From the NCBI RefSeq assembly GCF_000504285.1, contig NZ_KI632511.1:679372-743371 (forward strand): a DNA stretch of 64,000 nucleotides. Direction: 5' to 3'. Shown here one piece after another: positions 25,962 to 35,212 of this stretch. Under the pieces are notes generated by a model. The model ran no database searches. It saw only the letters and a program-made list of their open reading frames with translations, and had not been told where the DNA came from. Position 1 is the stretch's first letter, and each line of letters begins with the position of its first letter. Origin of the DNA: Actinospica robiniae DSM 44927 (lineage in GTDB: Bacteria > Actinomycetota > Actinomycetes > Streptomycetales > Catenulisporaceae). The position numbers were made by a program, and so were the translations under genes.

Positions 25962-26942
25962 TTGCTGCGCAGAGCAATGGGCCGCGCGACGATGGTCGCG
26001 GCTGCGGTATGCGCGTTGCTGGTACTGGCTCCGGCCGCCGCCAATGCCGCGTACTACAACACCTACACGACCGTCGCCACGCTCGGAGACGGCAACGATG
26101 GCTCGTACACGACCGATGAGGGCTTTGCCGTCGGTACCACGTACACGTACTCGATAAAGCTCGACGGTTCAAGCGGTTCGCGGGCTGAGATCTACCGTAC
26201 CGACATGAGCGACGGGACCACCACGCTCATGACCTACTCAATCAATGGGAACAGCCAGGACTACATCACCGGCCTCGGTCATGCCAACGACATCGCGCTG
26301 ATGTCGAACGGCGGCAACTACTACATGTACGTCGTGACGATGGCGACTACGGGCGCGAGTCTGGTGAAGCTGCAGTACGTCGGAACCACGTACACCGAGG
26401 TCGGCAGTTACACGATCACGTACGGCGGCGCCGAGAAAGCAATGAGCGGCGTGAAGATCATCGAGAAGACCGCGTCCGACGCCGACTTCCTGTTCAAGCT
26501 CGGGACGTCCTACTACAAGGGCACGCTCGGGCTCACCGCTCCCAGCGGCACCATCGCCGTGACCAACATCTTCAACCTGGATGTCGCCGACGCCCCGGTC
26601 GACGGCGCTACGGTGTCGGGCATCGATACGTGGGCCAGCCAGGGAATCGGCTACTCCGACGGCCTGCTCTATCACATCGTGACAAACGACAATGTCAGCA
26701 TCGTGCTCGTCTACCAGAGCGTCCTCGACTTCTACGACGATCCTCAGTCCCCGGCCCCCACGCTCGCCTCTGATCCCACCCTGTCATTCCGGGTCACGTC
26801 GAGCACGTATTCGGCTCTGTTCGAGATCGAGGGCGTCGGCGTCGCGTCCGGCACGCTCTGGTTCGGCGCCAACCGCGCGACGACATCCGGCGGCGCCAAC
26901 CACGACTGCGTCTGCACATTCAATGGTTACGTAGCCTCGTAG
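25962..26942 (+). CDS. Secreted protein, possibly helveticin-J-like
   Basis: TTG 25962 sits five bases after GGGAGG, the best start; ATG 25977 is the alternative. Residues 1-29 are a signal peptide (MVAAAVCALLVLAPAAANA). The mature part of about 300 residues is Tyr-, Thr- and Gly-rich with repeating beta-strand stretches (TYTYSIKLDGSSG, DYITGLGHANDIAL, YYMYVVTMATTGASLVKL), suggesting a beta-propeller. The GHAND and YVxTM pattern resembles helveticin J-type class III bacteriocin proteins, a weak call. No operon partner; a strong terminator hairpin follows at 26982. Confidence 0.6.
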   Translation: MLRRAMGRATMVAAAVCALLVLAPAAANAAYYNTYTTVATLGDGNDGSYTTDEGFAVGTTYTYSIKLDGSSGSRAEIYRTDMSDGTTTLMTYSINGNSQDYITGLGHANDIALMSNGGNYYMYVVTMATTGASLVKLQYVGTTYTEVGSYTITYGGAEKAMSGVKIIEKTASDADFLFKLGTSYYKGTLGLTAPSGTIAVTNIFNLDVADAPVDGATVSGIDTWASQGIGYSDGLLYHIVTNDNVSIVLVYQSVLDFYDDPQSPAPTLASDPTLSFRVTSSTYSALFEIEGVGVASGTLWFGANRATTSGGANHDCVCTFNGYVAS

Positions 26943-26981
26943 CGCCCACACCGACGTCCTCGTGACTCCGGTTCGGCAAAA

Positions 26982-27020
26982 CCCCGGCGGGACCGCGACA
27001 ACCGCGCGATCCCGCCGGGG
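26982..27020 (+). terminator. Strong hairpin terminator
   Basis: CCCCGGCGGGA (26982-26992) pairs perfectly with TCCCGCCGGGG (27010-27020) over 11 bp, 40 bases after the stop of the secreted protein gene. No U-tract. Confidence 0.7.
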
Positions 27021-27401
27021 GCTGATGCACCCGGGAGATCGTCGAGTCGACCCGCCCGTGTACGCTCAATCGCCCTCGCCACAGGCGCCGACCGTACATC
27101 CGTTGCGCTACAACGTAAATGACTTCAGGCCAGATTATGATCTACGACTGGAGTACCAGGTGGCGCTGCCATGCCCCATCGGTACGCCGTCTCAGCGCTA
27201 CTGGTTCAGTTCAGAGCACACTGAAGTTCACGCCGCGAAGCGTCGTCGTTCGTCAGAACGAGCCTTGGGATTATTTAGGCTCTCCTGACCCATCCGTGGG
27301 TCTTTGGCCTGGCGTTACATGGCTGCACGCCGTTCCCGGTCTAGGACGTGTTTTAGAACCCTGCTGTGCTGGGTGGCAGTAGCTGCGAGGACAATCGCGT
27401 C
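27021..27401. other. Intergenic stretch before the IS5 remnant
   Basis: About 380 bases, less GC-rich than its surroundings, with no supported gene. The left terminus of the IS5-type element must lie here, but I could not pair it because its right end is gone. Confidence 0.35.
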
Positions 27402-27919
27402 GTGTCGCGAGGGGACTTGGCTCATGCGCAATGGGCGGTGCTGCAGCCGTTGCTGCCGGTCTCGGCTACCGGCCGTCCAGTTGCGGCGCAACGCAGGCTG
27501 ATCGACGGGATCCGGTTTCGTGTGCGTACCGGCGTGCCTTGGCGAGACCTGCCCGAACGGTACGGTCCCTGGCAGACGGCGTACGGACTCTTCCGCCGCT
27601 GGCAGCGTGATGGCACCTGGGCACGGATCCTCACAGGGCTTCAAGCCAGGGCTGATGCACTGGGGCTGATCACCTGGGAGGTCAGCGTCGATTCCACAAT
27701 CTGCAGAGCTCACCAGCACGCTGCCGGCGCACGGCGCGATGGCGTTCTGCAGAAGCAGCCACCAGGCGGTGTGACGCAGGAGCCGAACGATCACGCTCTG
27801 GGCCGCTCGCGTGGCGGCTTCACCACGAAGATTCACCTCGCCTGCGAGCCGTGTGCCCAGACTCGGCCCGGGACGCCCGCGCGTTCGGCCCGAGCGCGTG
27901 CGCGCCGATAAGGCATACT
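27402..27919 (+). pseudogene. IS5-family transposase, interrupted
   Basis: From GTG 27402 the product has the DUF4096 N-terminal domain (LPVSATGRPVAAQRRLIDG, RTGVPWRDLPERYGPWQTAY) and the first DDE Asp in WEVSVDSTICRAHQHAAG. After GGFTTKIHLACE a stretch is deleted and the sequence resumes out of frame as RPERVRADKAY, a later transposase motif. Immediately after this, at 27920, the ISL3 element begins, so the C-terminal third is missing. Non-functional. Confidence 0.8.
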
Positions 27920-29452
27920 GGCTCATCGAGCTTGACCGTGCTGTCAGGCTTTTGAGCGGCGTCTGGGTTGGGCGTGGGGTCCGCTGGTGTGGGTGGTGAG
28001 GTGTCCACGGGCGCGGCGGGTGGTGGCGGCGCGTGCGCGTAGGCGCTGGTTGGCGGGGTTGCGGTAGCCGTAGGCGGTGCGGGCGTCGGTTTTGATCACG
28101 CGGTTGGTGCCCTCGGAGCCCGCGTTCGTCACGCCGGTGGTGATCGCGGCGAGGATCTGCGGCCACCAGGTCGAGACGGTGCCGGCCAGCCGCGTGATCT
28201 CCGGCAGGCCGCAGGCGGCGGCGTTCTCGTAGAACCTGATCAGCAGAGCGCTGATCTGTGCCCGGTCCGGGTGTGTGCCGTGGAGTGCGAGCAGGTCCAT
28301 CAGGTCTTCCTTGACGTTCCATGCCTTGAGGATCGGTATACCGATCTTCGCGGGCAGTGCCCGGAGGTCGTCGATCATCGGGTCCAGGTGCTTCGCGTGC
28401 ATCCGTGTGCCGGCGCGGGTGAGCCTGTTTCTCAGCTCCCACTCCCGGTTGCCCTTGCGTCCTCGGCGTCCGCGCGCCTGGACGGTGACGCGGCGGCGTA
28501 CCTCGGTCAGCGCTGTGTTCGCCAGTTGCGCGACGTGGAAGCGGTCGACCACCAGCGCCGCGTGCGGCAGGCTGGTGCGGATCGCGGCCTTGAACACGGT
28601 GCACATGTCGATCGCCACGACCTGGACTCCGGCTCGCCATTGCGGGCTCTGCGCCTCGATCCACGCCGAGAGCGTCTCGGCGGTGCGGCCCTCGACCTGC
28701 CCGAGCAGTCCGGCGCCGCCGCCGAGATCGACCATCCCGACGTGCCATTTATCGGCCACGACCTCCCACTTCTCGTCGCCGCCTTCGCCGGGCACGAGCC
28801 GGAAGCGCGCCTTGCCGCGCCGGATCTCGTCGATGCCCAGGCGTGCGACCTGCGGTGTCTCGGCCGGTAGCGCGAGGCGGGTGTGGGCGGCGAACGCCGT
28901 CTGCGCGATCGGCCAGGACACCTCGTGGTCGCGGGCGGCCTGGATCACGGTGCGCCCGCGGTCGGCCACCGCCGCTCCGATCGAGGCGCGAAGCCGACCG
29001 GTCAGCCGGGCACGCGGCGGGATCTGCGGGACCGACTCGGTGAAGGTCGCCCGCTCACAGGCGGCGTTGCGGCAGCGCCAACGCCGCTTGGTCCACGTCA
29101 GCGCCGTCCGGCGCCCTGCCACCGGCAGATCCCGTGGCCGGGTGCGCACCCACGAATGCGCGTGCTGTGAACGCATCCCGCAGCCGGGACAGCATCTGGC
29201 CTGCTCAGACGCGGTCACCAGTGCCAGTATCGGATTCTCGTCGTCATCGAGCATGACGCGCACGACCTGCACCCCGTCGAGTCCGAACAGCAATGTCGTA
29301 TCGTTGACCAAGCCCGTGGCTCCCTCGCGATCACTCTTGTCTCAGCAACTCGAATGATCACAGAGCGCCACGGGCGCCTCTACTTCAGCAAGACCCTGAT
29401 CTACGGGCCACCGAACGCCCTACACCTCAAGCACGGTCAAGCTCGATGAGCC
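27920..29452 (-). mobile_element. ISL3-family insertion sequence, complete with inverted repeats
   Basis: A perfect 23-bp inverted repeat bounds the element: 27920-27942 (GGCTCATCGAGCTTGACC...) and its complement at 29430-29452. The 1533-bp span contains one transposase on the minus strand. Flanking octamers (GGCATACT left, ACCATCAT right) differ, so there is no target duplication: the left flank is an IS5 gene and the right flank an MFS gene, implying deletion or recombination after insertion. Confidence 0.85.
27944..29311 (-). CDS. ISL3-family transposase
   Basis: 455 residues, full length for the family. N-terminal zinc-ribbon (CCPGCGMRSQHAHSW, then RWRCRNAACERATFTE), HTH region, and the DDE domain with GIDEIRRGKARF, VVAIDMCTVFKAAI and VVDRFHVAQLAN; the C-terminal part has the ISL3 signature GVTNAGSEGTNRVIKTDART-like sequence (AGSEGTNR) and AYGYRNPANQRLRARAA. 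No frameshift or stop, so the element may be active. It ends only 2 bases inside the left inverted repeat. Confidence 0.93.
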   Translation of the reverse strand: MVNDTTLLFGLDGVQVVRVMLDDDENPILALVTASEQARCCPGCGMRSQHAHSWVRTRPRDLPVAGRRTALTWTKRRWRCRNAACERATFTESVPQIPPRARLTGRLRASIGAAVADRGRTVIQAARDHEVSWPIAQTAFAAHTRLALPAETPQVARLGIDEIRRGKARFRLVPGEGGDEKWEVVADKWHVGMVDLGGGAGLLGQVEGRTAETLSAWIEAQSPQWRAGVQVVAIDMCTVFKAAIRTSLPHAALVVDRFHVAQLANTALTEVRRRVTVQARGRRGRKGNREWELRNRLTRAGTRMHAKHLDPMIDDLRALPAKIGIPILKAWNVKEDLMDLLALHGTHPDRAQISALLIRFYENAAACGLPEITRLAGTVSTWWPQILAAITTGVTNAGSEGTNRVIKTDARTAYGYRNPANQRLRARAATTRRARGHLTTHTSGPHAQPRRRSKA

Positions 29453-30264
29453 ACCATCATTCCCAAACCGACTGCGAACAAAGCCCACGGAACGAACCCA
29501 GTCGACAGTCCGGTCACAAACGTGACAATAGGCGCAATATAGGAGTCTACAGCGAAGAACCCAGCGAATCCGATGGTGGTTGATATGATTGCCAGCCATA
29601 CCCGCCATGATCGGTACGCCCGGAACTCAGCCCGCGGTGAGGAGCCTTCAAGCGATACGCTCGGCGGCACTGCTACGGCAACGGCGACCAGCGCTGCGAC
29701 GAACACAAGGGTCACGGCCAGATAGCTAACTCGCCAACCAGCAACCTGACCAATCTTCGTGATTGTCGGTACACCGATGACGGTGGCTACTGTTAGTCCA
29801 CTGAGAACAATGGCGTAGCCTCTGGCGCCTCGGCCAGGACCGAAAATGCTCGACGCAATCAAGCCCGCGGTACCGAAATAAGCTCCGTGTGGCATGCCAG
29901 CGATAAACCGGAACACCAGCACTATGGCAAAATTCGGCGCGACTGCGGTCGCCCCCGTTCCAGCCACCAGCATGACGAGGAGGCCGATCAATAGCCGACG
30001 CCGGGGTACCCGGGCCGCTGCGACGGCAATCACGGGACCACCGATGACCACCCCGGCTGCATAGACCGTGATGAGCAAGCTAGCACGAGCAAAACTGTCG
30101 TCCTCGGATCGCAGATAGAGTGTCGGCAACAGATCTCGCGCCACCTCGGGAAGGACGCCCATCGCCGTGAACTCCGTCAACCCGATTCCCATGCCGCCGA
30201 GAGCCAAAGCTCCCAGCGCCGCCCACTTCCGCCATCGCTGGAGGCCATCCACAAAGTCAGACAT
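29453..30264 (-). pseudogene. MFS efflux transporter, 3' end removed by the ISL3 element
   Basis: ATG 30264 with AAGGGGC upstream. The product starts MSDFVDGLQRWRKWAAL and has eight to nine helices of an arabinose-efflux-type (AraJ/Cmx-like) MFS protein, e.g. GIGLTEFTAMGVLPEVARDL (motif of the DHA1 family) and FRFIAGMPHGAYFGTAGL. The frame enters the IS at 29452 and stops at 29437 after about 275 residues; roughly 120 residues are missing. Base composition is clearly lower in GC than neighbouring genes, a sign of foreign origin. A palindrome lies 53 bases upstream of the start. Confidence 0.8.
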
Positions 30265-30316
30265 TATCACGCCCCTTGTTCGGGAGCGTGCCTGATCTTG
30301 TAGGCATCCCTCGGAA

Positions 30317-30331
30317 GTGGGAAATTCCCAC
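30317..30331. promoter_or_regulatory. Palindrome upstream of the truncated MFS gene
   Basis: GTGGGAA-A-TTCCCAC is a perfect 7-1-7 inverted repeat, 53 bases before the MFS start and 40 bases before the S1-domain gene on the other strand. Probably an operator of a regulator that has been lost. Confidence 0.45.
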
Positions 30332-30370
30332 GACGATCACGCCTCTTGAAGTCAGTCCCAAGACTTTGGC

Positions 30371-30644
30371 ATGAACCCCGGCAACCGTCGCCACCGCCGC
30401 AGCCAGGCGATCGCGCAACTCGAAGTCGGCCGGCAGGTGGCCGGCCCGGTCAAGACCATCACGGACTTCGGCGTCTTTGTCGGCCTGGGCGAGATCGACG
30501 GCATGATCCCGAGCGATGCTCGCCGAACGCGCGCCCTCCGTCGGTGACACGGTCACTGTGACGGTCGTCCGGATCGACCGGCAACGTGAGCGCGTCGCCC
30601 TCTCCTTAAAGAGCCTCGAAATCCATCACGAACGGCGACGCTGA
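30371..30644 (+). pseudogene. S1 RNA-binding domain protein, frameshifted
   Basis: ATG 30371 reads LEVGRQVAGPVKTITDFGVF and VGLGEIDGMIP, the first half of an S1 domain. The second half, LAERAPSVGDTVTVTVVRID and RQRERVALSLKS, is in another frame after about position 30515 and ends at 30644. The domain would be complete with one base removed or two added. The original protein was a single-S1 protein of about 90 residues. Confidence 0.65.
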
Positions 30645-30769
30645 ACAGAAGACAAGGGGCGCACTGGTGGACGCGGGCCCCACACACACCTTATCCGGGC
30701 ACGGCATGCTGCGGAATTCGCCCACACGGCGATAGGTGCCGGGCCAGCGCGCATCGAGCAAATAGTGCA

Positions 30770-32452
30770 CTAGCCTCGGCGCTTCAGTAGTGGCGTCCGG
30801 ATCGTGGTCCTGATATACGAAAGTGCTCTCTGAGCTGGAATGATGTGGCTTCTCTAGGGTCACATGTTCCGCAGCAGGGAGCACTTTCGAGGTGAAGAGT
30901 ACAACGTCGCGCCCTCGTCTTGTCGTCTCGTCCGACGGGCGCGGTGTAGTGGGGCATGCCGGGTCCCGGCTGTTGGCGGACCTGGCCGAGGCCACGGGAC
31001 TGGAGTCCGCGTTCATCGACGCGCTCGCCGGGCTGCGGCAGCGGGCCGGCGGCCATGCGCCGGGACGCGTCGCGGTCGATCTCGCGGTGATGCTCGCGGA
31101 CGGCGGTGAGGCGATCAGCGACCTCGCGGTGCTGCGGGACCAGGCGGAACTGTTCGGCCCCGTGGCATCGGATCCGACGGCGTGGCGGGTGTTGAACTCG
31201 ATCGACGCCGCCGCGATCGCCCGGCTGCGCGGTGCGCGGGCGGTGGCGCGCGAACTCGCCTGGGCGCAGCGCGCCGAGACGCGCGGCGCCCTGCCGCAGG
31301 CCGAAGCCGCCGGCCGGGTGATACCCGGTCTGGTGCTCGATATCGACGCCTCGATCGGCATCTGCTACTCCGAGAAGGAGAACGCGACACCGACCTGGAA
31401 GAAGACGTTCGGCTACCACCCACTGCTGTGCTTTCTGGACAACACGGGTGAGGCCCTTTCAGGCGTCCTGCGCCCGGGTAGGGCCGAATCGAACACGGCG
31501 GCCGATCACATCGAGGTCCTCGACGCCGCGCTCGCGCAGATCCCGGACGAGCATCGGCACGGGGCCCCGATCCTGGTGCGCACGGATACCGCCGGGTGCA
31601 CGCACGCCTTCCTCGCGCACATCAGGTCCCTGCGTGACCGGGGCGTGGACGTGCGCTTCTCGGTCGGCGCGCCGATCGACGAGCAGGTCCGGCAGGCGAT
31701 CACGAAACTGCCCGCCACAGCGTGGTACCCGGCGATCGAGGCCGACGGGCAGGTACGCGACGGCGCCGAGGTCGCCGAGATCACCGGGCTGCTCTACGGC
31801 TACGGTACGAACCTGCCCGCAGACACCCGGTTCATCGTGCGGCGCGAACGCCCGCACCCCGGCGCCCAACTGAGCCTGTTCGACACCATCGAGGGATACC
31901 GCCACCAGGTCATCGCCACCGACAGCCGGCTCAGCGACGGGCCGTTGACCTGGATCGAGGCACGTCACCGGGCACACGCTCGGGTCGAAGACCGCATCCG
32001 GACAGGCAAAGACTCCGGCTTCGGGCGCTTCCCATCCCGCGAATACGCCATCAACCAGGCCTGGCTCGAACTCGCCCTGACCGGAATCGACCTGACCTGC
32101 TGGATGAGGATGCTGCTGCTCGACGGCGCTCTCGCCCGTGCCGAGCCGAAGAAGATCCGCTACCGGCTGCTGCACGTCGCAGCGCGCATCACCAGATCGG
32201 CCCGGCGCACACGCCTGCGTATCGCCGAGCACTGGCCCTGGGCGAAACAGCTGACAGAAGCCTTCGACCGACTCGCCGCCCTGCCCAGGCCCTGCACCTG
32301 CTGACCAACCACACAGCCTCGTCCGCCGCGACCCGAAGGAACCAGGAAGAGCCCGACCATCGCGTCGGCACTTCGCCATGCCCTCGAACCCGGCACACCA
32401 ACCAGCCGACTCAGACCACGAACTCACACGCTTAGTGAAAGACGGAGGCTAG
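30770..32452 (+). mobile_element. IS1380-family insertion sequence
   Basis: The left end CTAGCCTCGG at 30770 is mirrored by the right end CGGAGGCTAG finishing at 32452; the repeat is imperfect but continues inward (TTCA-TA). The 1683-bp size is normal for IS1380. A long stem (CGAAAGTGCTC near 30818 and its complement near 30878) lies just upstream of the transposase. Flanking tetranucleotides do not match. Confidence 0.7.
30892..32304 (+). CDS. IS1380-family transposase
   Basis: 470 residues from GTG 30892, full length. Typical blocks: FGPVASDPTAWRVLNSID, PGLVLDIDASIGICYSEKEN (first DDE Asp), GYHPLLCFLDNTGEALSGVLRPG, APILVRTDTAGCTHAFL (second Asp), and the C-terminal NQAWLELALTGIDLTCWMRM block. 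The frame is intact, so the element may still move. A strong hairpin upstream of the start may limit read-through from outside. Confidence 0.93.
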   Translation: MKSTTSRPRLVVSSDGRGVVGHAGSRLLADLAEATGLESAFIDALAGLRQRAGGHAPGRVAVDLAVMLADGGEAISDLAVLRDQAELFGPVASDPTAWRVLNSIDAAAIARLRGARAVARELAWAQRAETRGALPQAEAAGRVIPGLVLDIDASIGICYSEKENATPTWKKTFGYHPLLCFLDNTGEALSGVLRPGRAESNTAADHIEVLDAALAQIPDEHRHGAPILVRTDTAGCTHAFLAHIRSLRDRGVDVRFSVGAPIDEQVRQAITKLPATAWYPAIEADGQVRDGAEVAEITGLLYGYGTNLPADTRFIVRRERPHPGAQLSLFDTIEGYRHQVIATDSRLSDGPLTWIEARHRAHARVEDRIRTGKDSGFGRFPSREYAINQAWLELALTGIDLTCWMRMLLLDGALARAEPKKIRYRLLHVAARITRSARRTRLRIAEHWPWAKQLTEAFDRLAALPRPCTC

Positions 32453-32471
32453 AGCTATAGCGACCTGACAG

Positions 32472-32788
32472 CTACCAGGCCCGTCCGTCTTCGGGCAGAT
32501 CCGGTTCCGGCAGGGTGCCGCCCCATCGCTCGCCGGAGCGCGATAGCACGCGGTAGAAGTCGTGCTCGACGGTGCCAGTCAGCAGCCCGTCGAGCACTCG
32601 GCCGGCGGTGTCGCTGATCCTGGGTCCTCGACGGCCCAGGATGCCACGAAGAACCCACGGCGTCCGCCGGTATACAGCGCGGATTCGAAGGCGCCCTGCA
32701 CGGCGCCTAGGGTTTGCGGGCCGCACTGGTCGGCGGCGCGCAGTGCCCGGCCGACGAACTCTGCGCGCGTCGTCGTCGGTCGGTTCAC
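32472..32788 (-). pseudogene. Hypothetical gene with a frameshift
   Basis: From ATG 32788 one frame reads TTTRAEFVGRALRAADQCGP and GGRRGFFVASWAVEDP; the next frame continues naturally as RISDTAGRVLDGLLTGTVEH, DFYRVLSRSGERW and ends at 32472. Joined, it would be a protein of about 105 residues with no domain that I recognise. The start overlaps the tRNA-like att copy at 32783-32836. Confidence 0.35.
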
Positions 32789-32836
32789 GCCGAAGAGGTC
32801 ACTGGTTCGATCCCAGTATCGCCCACCGCGAAGTAT
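32783..32836 (+). repeat. tRNA-Val(CAC) 3'-end copy, probable att core, left
   Basis: 54 bp that match the 3' part of a tRNA: GTTCACGCCGAAG (anticodon loop and 3' anticodon stem), AGGTC variable loop, ACTGGTTCGATCCCAGT T-arm, and ATCGCCCACC acceptor 3' strand. The loop implies anticodon CAC (CGC in this copy). The 5' half of the tRNA is absent. It is identical at 53 of 54 positions to an inverted copy at 35213-35266. Integrases typically target this part of tRNA genes. Confidence 0.75.
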
Positions 32837-32840
32837 GCAG

Positions 32841-33242
32841 ATGAACGGCCTTCAGATAGGAATCTGGAGGTGGCTGTTCACCAGCCGCCGCGCCGCTGCG
32901 CTCCTGGCGGCAGCAGGCAGGCGAACCGAGGTGCGCGTGCCCACGGAGATGTTATGGGTCGTCAACCGGTACGACCACGGCATCCTGATTATCGACCCTG
33001 AACAGCGCACCATTCAAGTCCCCCTGCTTGCCGGCGTGAAGCGGGCCGCTGAGTCGTACTCGTGGCGCGGACCACACGGAGTGCAGGCGGGAGTCGACCG
33101 TCCGGAGCGGGCGCTGCGCAACACTCGCACGGTGTTGCCATTGCTCCCGGGCGGGTTCGACCTGTCGTTTGCGACAGGGCGATTCGGAGATTCGGTGGTC
33201 ATATTCGGGCGCAACAGCGTGAGTTCGCCATCAGGGAGTTGA
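32841..33242 (+). CDS. Hypothetical protein
   Basis: ATG 32841 (or ATG 32835) opens 133 codons, beginning MNGLQIGIWRWLF. The part after residue 35 (EMLWVVNRYDHGILIIDPEQ, RTIQVPLLAGVKRAAESY, GFDLSFATGRFGDSVVIFG) looks like real protein, with mixed polar and beta-strand patterns. No family recognised. It starts 5 bases after the att core, so it may be a gene or fragment carried by the integrated element. Confidence 0.35.
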   Translation: MNGLQIGIWRWLFTSRRAAALLAAAGRRTEVRVPTEMLWVVNRYDHGILIIDPEQRTIQVPLLAGVKRAAESYSWRGPHGVQAGVDRPERALRNTRTVLPLLPGGFDLSFATGRFGDSVVIFGRNSVSSPSGS

Positions 33243-33334
33243 GCTTCTCTCCTCGCCCCTCTCGCGGTAGTTGCTCCAGATTCGCGTTGCGACGCAGAGC
33301 GGTCCGGCCAGCCTGCCGCGAGGAAGCGTGATGG

Positions 33335-34792
33335 TCATGCAGTGTGAGCGGCAGGCGTGGTTCCCGGCCATGTGCCCTTTCGGACTCGGCTCAAGCGCAT
33401 GGTGCGACGCAGTGCGCGAGTGTTTGCCCGTGAGTTCGTGGCACGCCTGAAGGCGGTCCTCGTGGTATGTGAGGGTCGGACGAGGTCGAGGGCTTTGAGT
33501 GCGGTGTCGTCGGGGTTGGGGAGGGTGTGGAGGTAGCGGAGGGTGGGTTGGAGGGAGGAGTGGCCGAGGCGTTCGCTGACGATTTGGAGGCTGGCGCGGC
33601 CGTGTAGGAGCCAGGATGCGTGGGCGTGGCGGAGGTCGTGGAAGGTGATTTTGCGGTTGATGCCGGCGGCGCGGAGGGCGGGTTGCCAGCGTCGGGAGCG
33701 GAACCAGTTGCGGTCCATGTGGCGTTCGGGTGTGGGCGGAGTGAGGGTGGTGCGGGGCCGGTCCAGGCCTCGTGCGCGGCTGCCGGCTCGATAGTCGGCA
33801 ACCGCGGCGCGGCAGGCGGGGCAGCGGCATTGTCCGAGGCCGTATCCGGCTTGGGTGCCGTGGCGGTATCGGCGGCCGTGGTCGTTGGGTTCGGTGTATT
33901 CGTCTCCGGTGGGGGTGGTGCGTGCGGCGGGTTCGCGGCGTTGTCCGCGGCCGGGCGACGGGAAGAGAAGGTCGTCGCGCCCGAGGTGGCGGCGGTCGAT
34001 GTCAGCGGCGAGCTTGGCGACGAACGCGGGGCGCAGGCGCATCCGGCGGTGGCGCCGGTTTTTCGGGTAGGCCTTGATGAGGAATCGCCCGCCGGTGGGG
34101 TGGAAGCGGCGGAGTAGTTGGACGACGGTGCGGGTGATGCTGAGGATGCCGGTTGCGGTGTCGAGGTCGCGGACGCGCAGTTCGGCGAGTTCGCCCCAGC
34201 GGCAGCCGCTTTCGATGGCGCACTCGACGACGAGTGCTGCGACGGGGTCGTCGATCAAGGACAGGACGAGGTCGAGCTCCTCAGGACTGAGCACGGCCAG
34301 GCTTGGACGCACCTCGGGCGGCATTTTGACGCCGTGGCAGGGGTGGAAGGTGACGAGTTGGTCTGTGACAGCGGTGGTGTAGAGGGCGCCGAGGACGCAG
34401 CGTACGGCTTCGAGGATGTCGCGGGACGCGCCGGCTTTGCCGAGCTTGGCCAGGGTGGTGCGTACGGTTGCGGGAGTGAGGCGGTCGAGGCGGTGGTGGC
34501 CGAAGGTGGGTAGGACGTAGCGTTCGAGCCAGAAGGCGTAGGACTGGCGGGTGGTGGCCTCGCACACGTAGGCGGGGAACCAGGTGGCGGCGTATTCGGT
34601 GATGCTACGGCGCCCCGCGCTCTGGCGGGTGCGGCGTTCCTGCTGGAGTTGGCGTTCGCGGCGGCGCCAGGCGCGTTCGGCTTCGCGGCGCACGTTGAAG
34701 GTCCCGGCGGACTTCTCGGTGTCTCCGTCGTTGTAGTAGGCGGTGTAGCGCTCGCAGTGGTCTGAGTCGGTGCGCATCTTGACGCGGCCCAT
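33335..34792 (-). CDS. Tyrosine recombinase/phage-type integrase
   Basis: 485 residues from ATG 34792. N-terminal AP2-like arm-binding region (YTAYYNDGDTEKSAGTF), SAM-like core-binding domain (SITEYAATWFPAYV, FWLERYVLPTFGHHRLD), and catalytic domain with Arg in ESGCRWGELAELRV, HDLRHAHASWLLH (HxxR), LGHSSLQPTLRYLH (H/W and Tyr). Between the first Arg and HxxR there is an insertion of about 60 residues with HGTQAGYGLGQCRCPACRAA, a zinc-ribbon-like CxCxxC. It lies between two inverted tRNA-Val end copies, the likely target. Confidence 0.9.
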   Translation of the reverse strand: MGRVKMRTDSDHCERYTAYYNDGDTEKSAGTFNVRREAERAWRRRERQLQQERRTRQSAGRRSITEYAATWFPAYVCEATTRQSYAFWLERYVLPTFGHHRLDRLTPATVRTTLAKLGKAGASRDILEAVRCVLGALYTTAVTDQLVTFHPCHGVKMPPEVRPSLAVLSPEELDLVLSLIDDPVAALVVECAIESGCRWGELAELRVRDLDTATGILSITRTVVQLLRRFHPTGGRFLIKAYPKNRRHRRMRLRPAFVAKLAADIDRRHLGRDDLLFPSPGRGQRREPAARTTPTGDEYTEPNDHGRRYRHGTQAGYGLGQCRCPACRAAVADYRAGSRARGLDRPRTTLTPPTPERHMDRNWFRSRRWQPALRAAGINRKITFHDLRHAHASWLLHGRASLQIVSERLGHSSLQPTLRYLHTLPNPDDTALKALDLVRPSHTTRTAFRRATNSRANTRALRRTMRLSRVRKGTWPGTTPAAHTA

Positions 34793-35160
34793 GGCGGTCG
34801 TCCTTTTCGCGGTCGGCCCGGTGCTGGTTCGGCCGGGCTCTGTCGATCACGAAACATCGCCTGACCAGGGCAGACAAGGGGATCTCGCCCGATCGGGCGA
34901 AAGCGCGCCACCGGGCCCGTGGCGGATTCCGGCAAAACTGGGCGGTCGGAGGCGGCTACTGGACGGGAATCTCGCACGTGTCGCGGCCGGCCTTGAGCGG
35001 GTGCCGTGACTACGCAGTGAGCTGCGAGGAGGGAATCAACCCGCTTCTTCGGGGCGAGTGCATGTTCGAACCGTCGGGCCGTCGCGTCATGGAAGCGCCT
35101 GGCGGAGTCGCTGCAAATGTGGCGGTCGAAATCCGGTCACATCGAATCGCCACCCACACG
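34793..35160. other. Upstream region of the integrase, no gene seen
   Basis: About 370 bases with integrase promoter sequence. Short open frames are present but have no support. Confidence 0.35.
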
Positions 35161-35190
35161 AAAAAGCCCCCAGTCCAATAGACTGGGGGC
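35161..35190 (-). terminator. Intrinsic terminator on the minus strand
   Basis: GCCCCCAGTC (35166-35175) pairs perfectly with GACTGGGGGC (35181-35190) around a CAATA loop; on the minus strand the hairpin is followed by TTTTT. It lies 23 bases downstream of the tRNA-Val end copy in the same orientation, where the terminator of a tRNA-Val gene would be. Confidence 0.85.
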
Positions 35191-35212
35191 AGCTACCTGC
35201 GATTGCTCGCCG

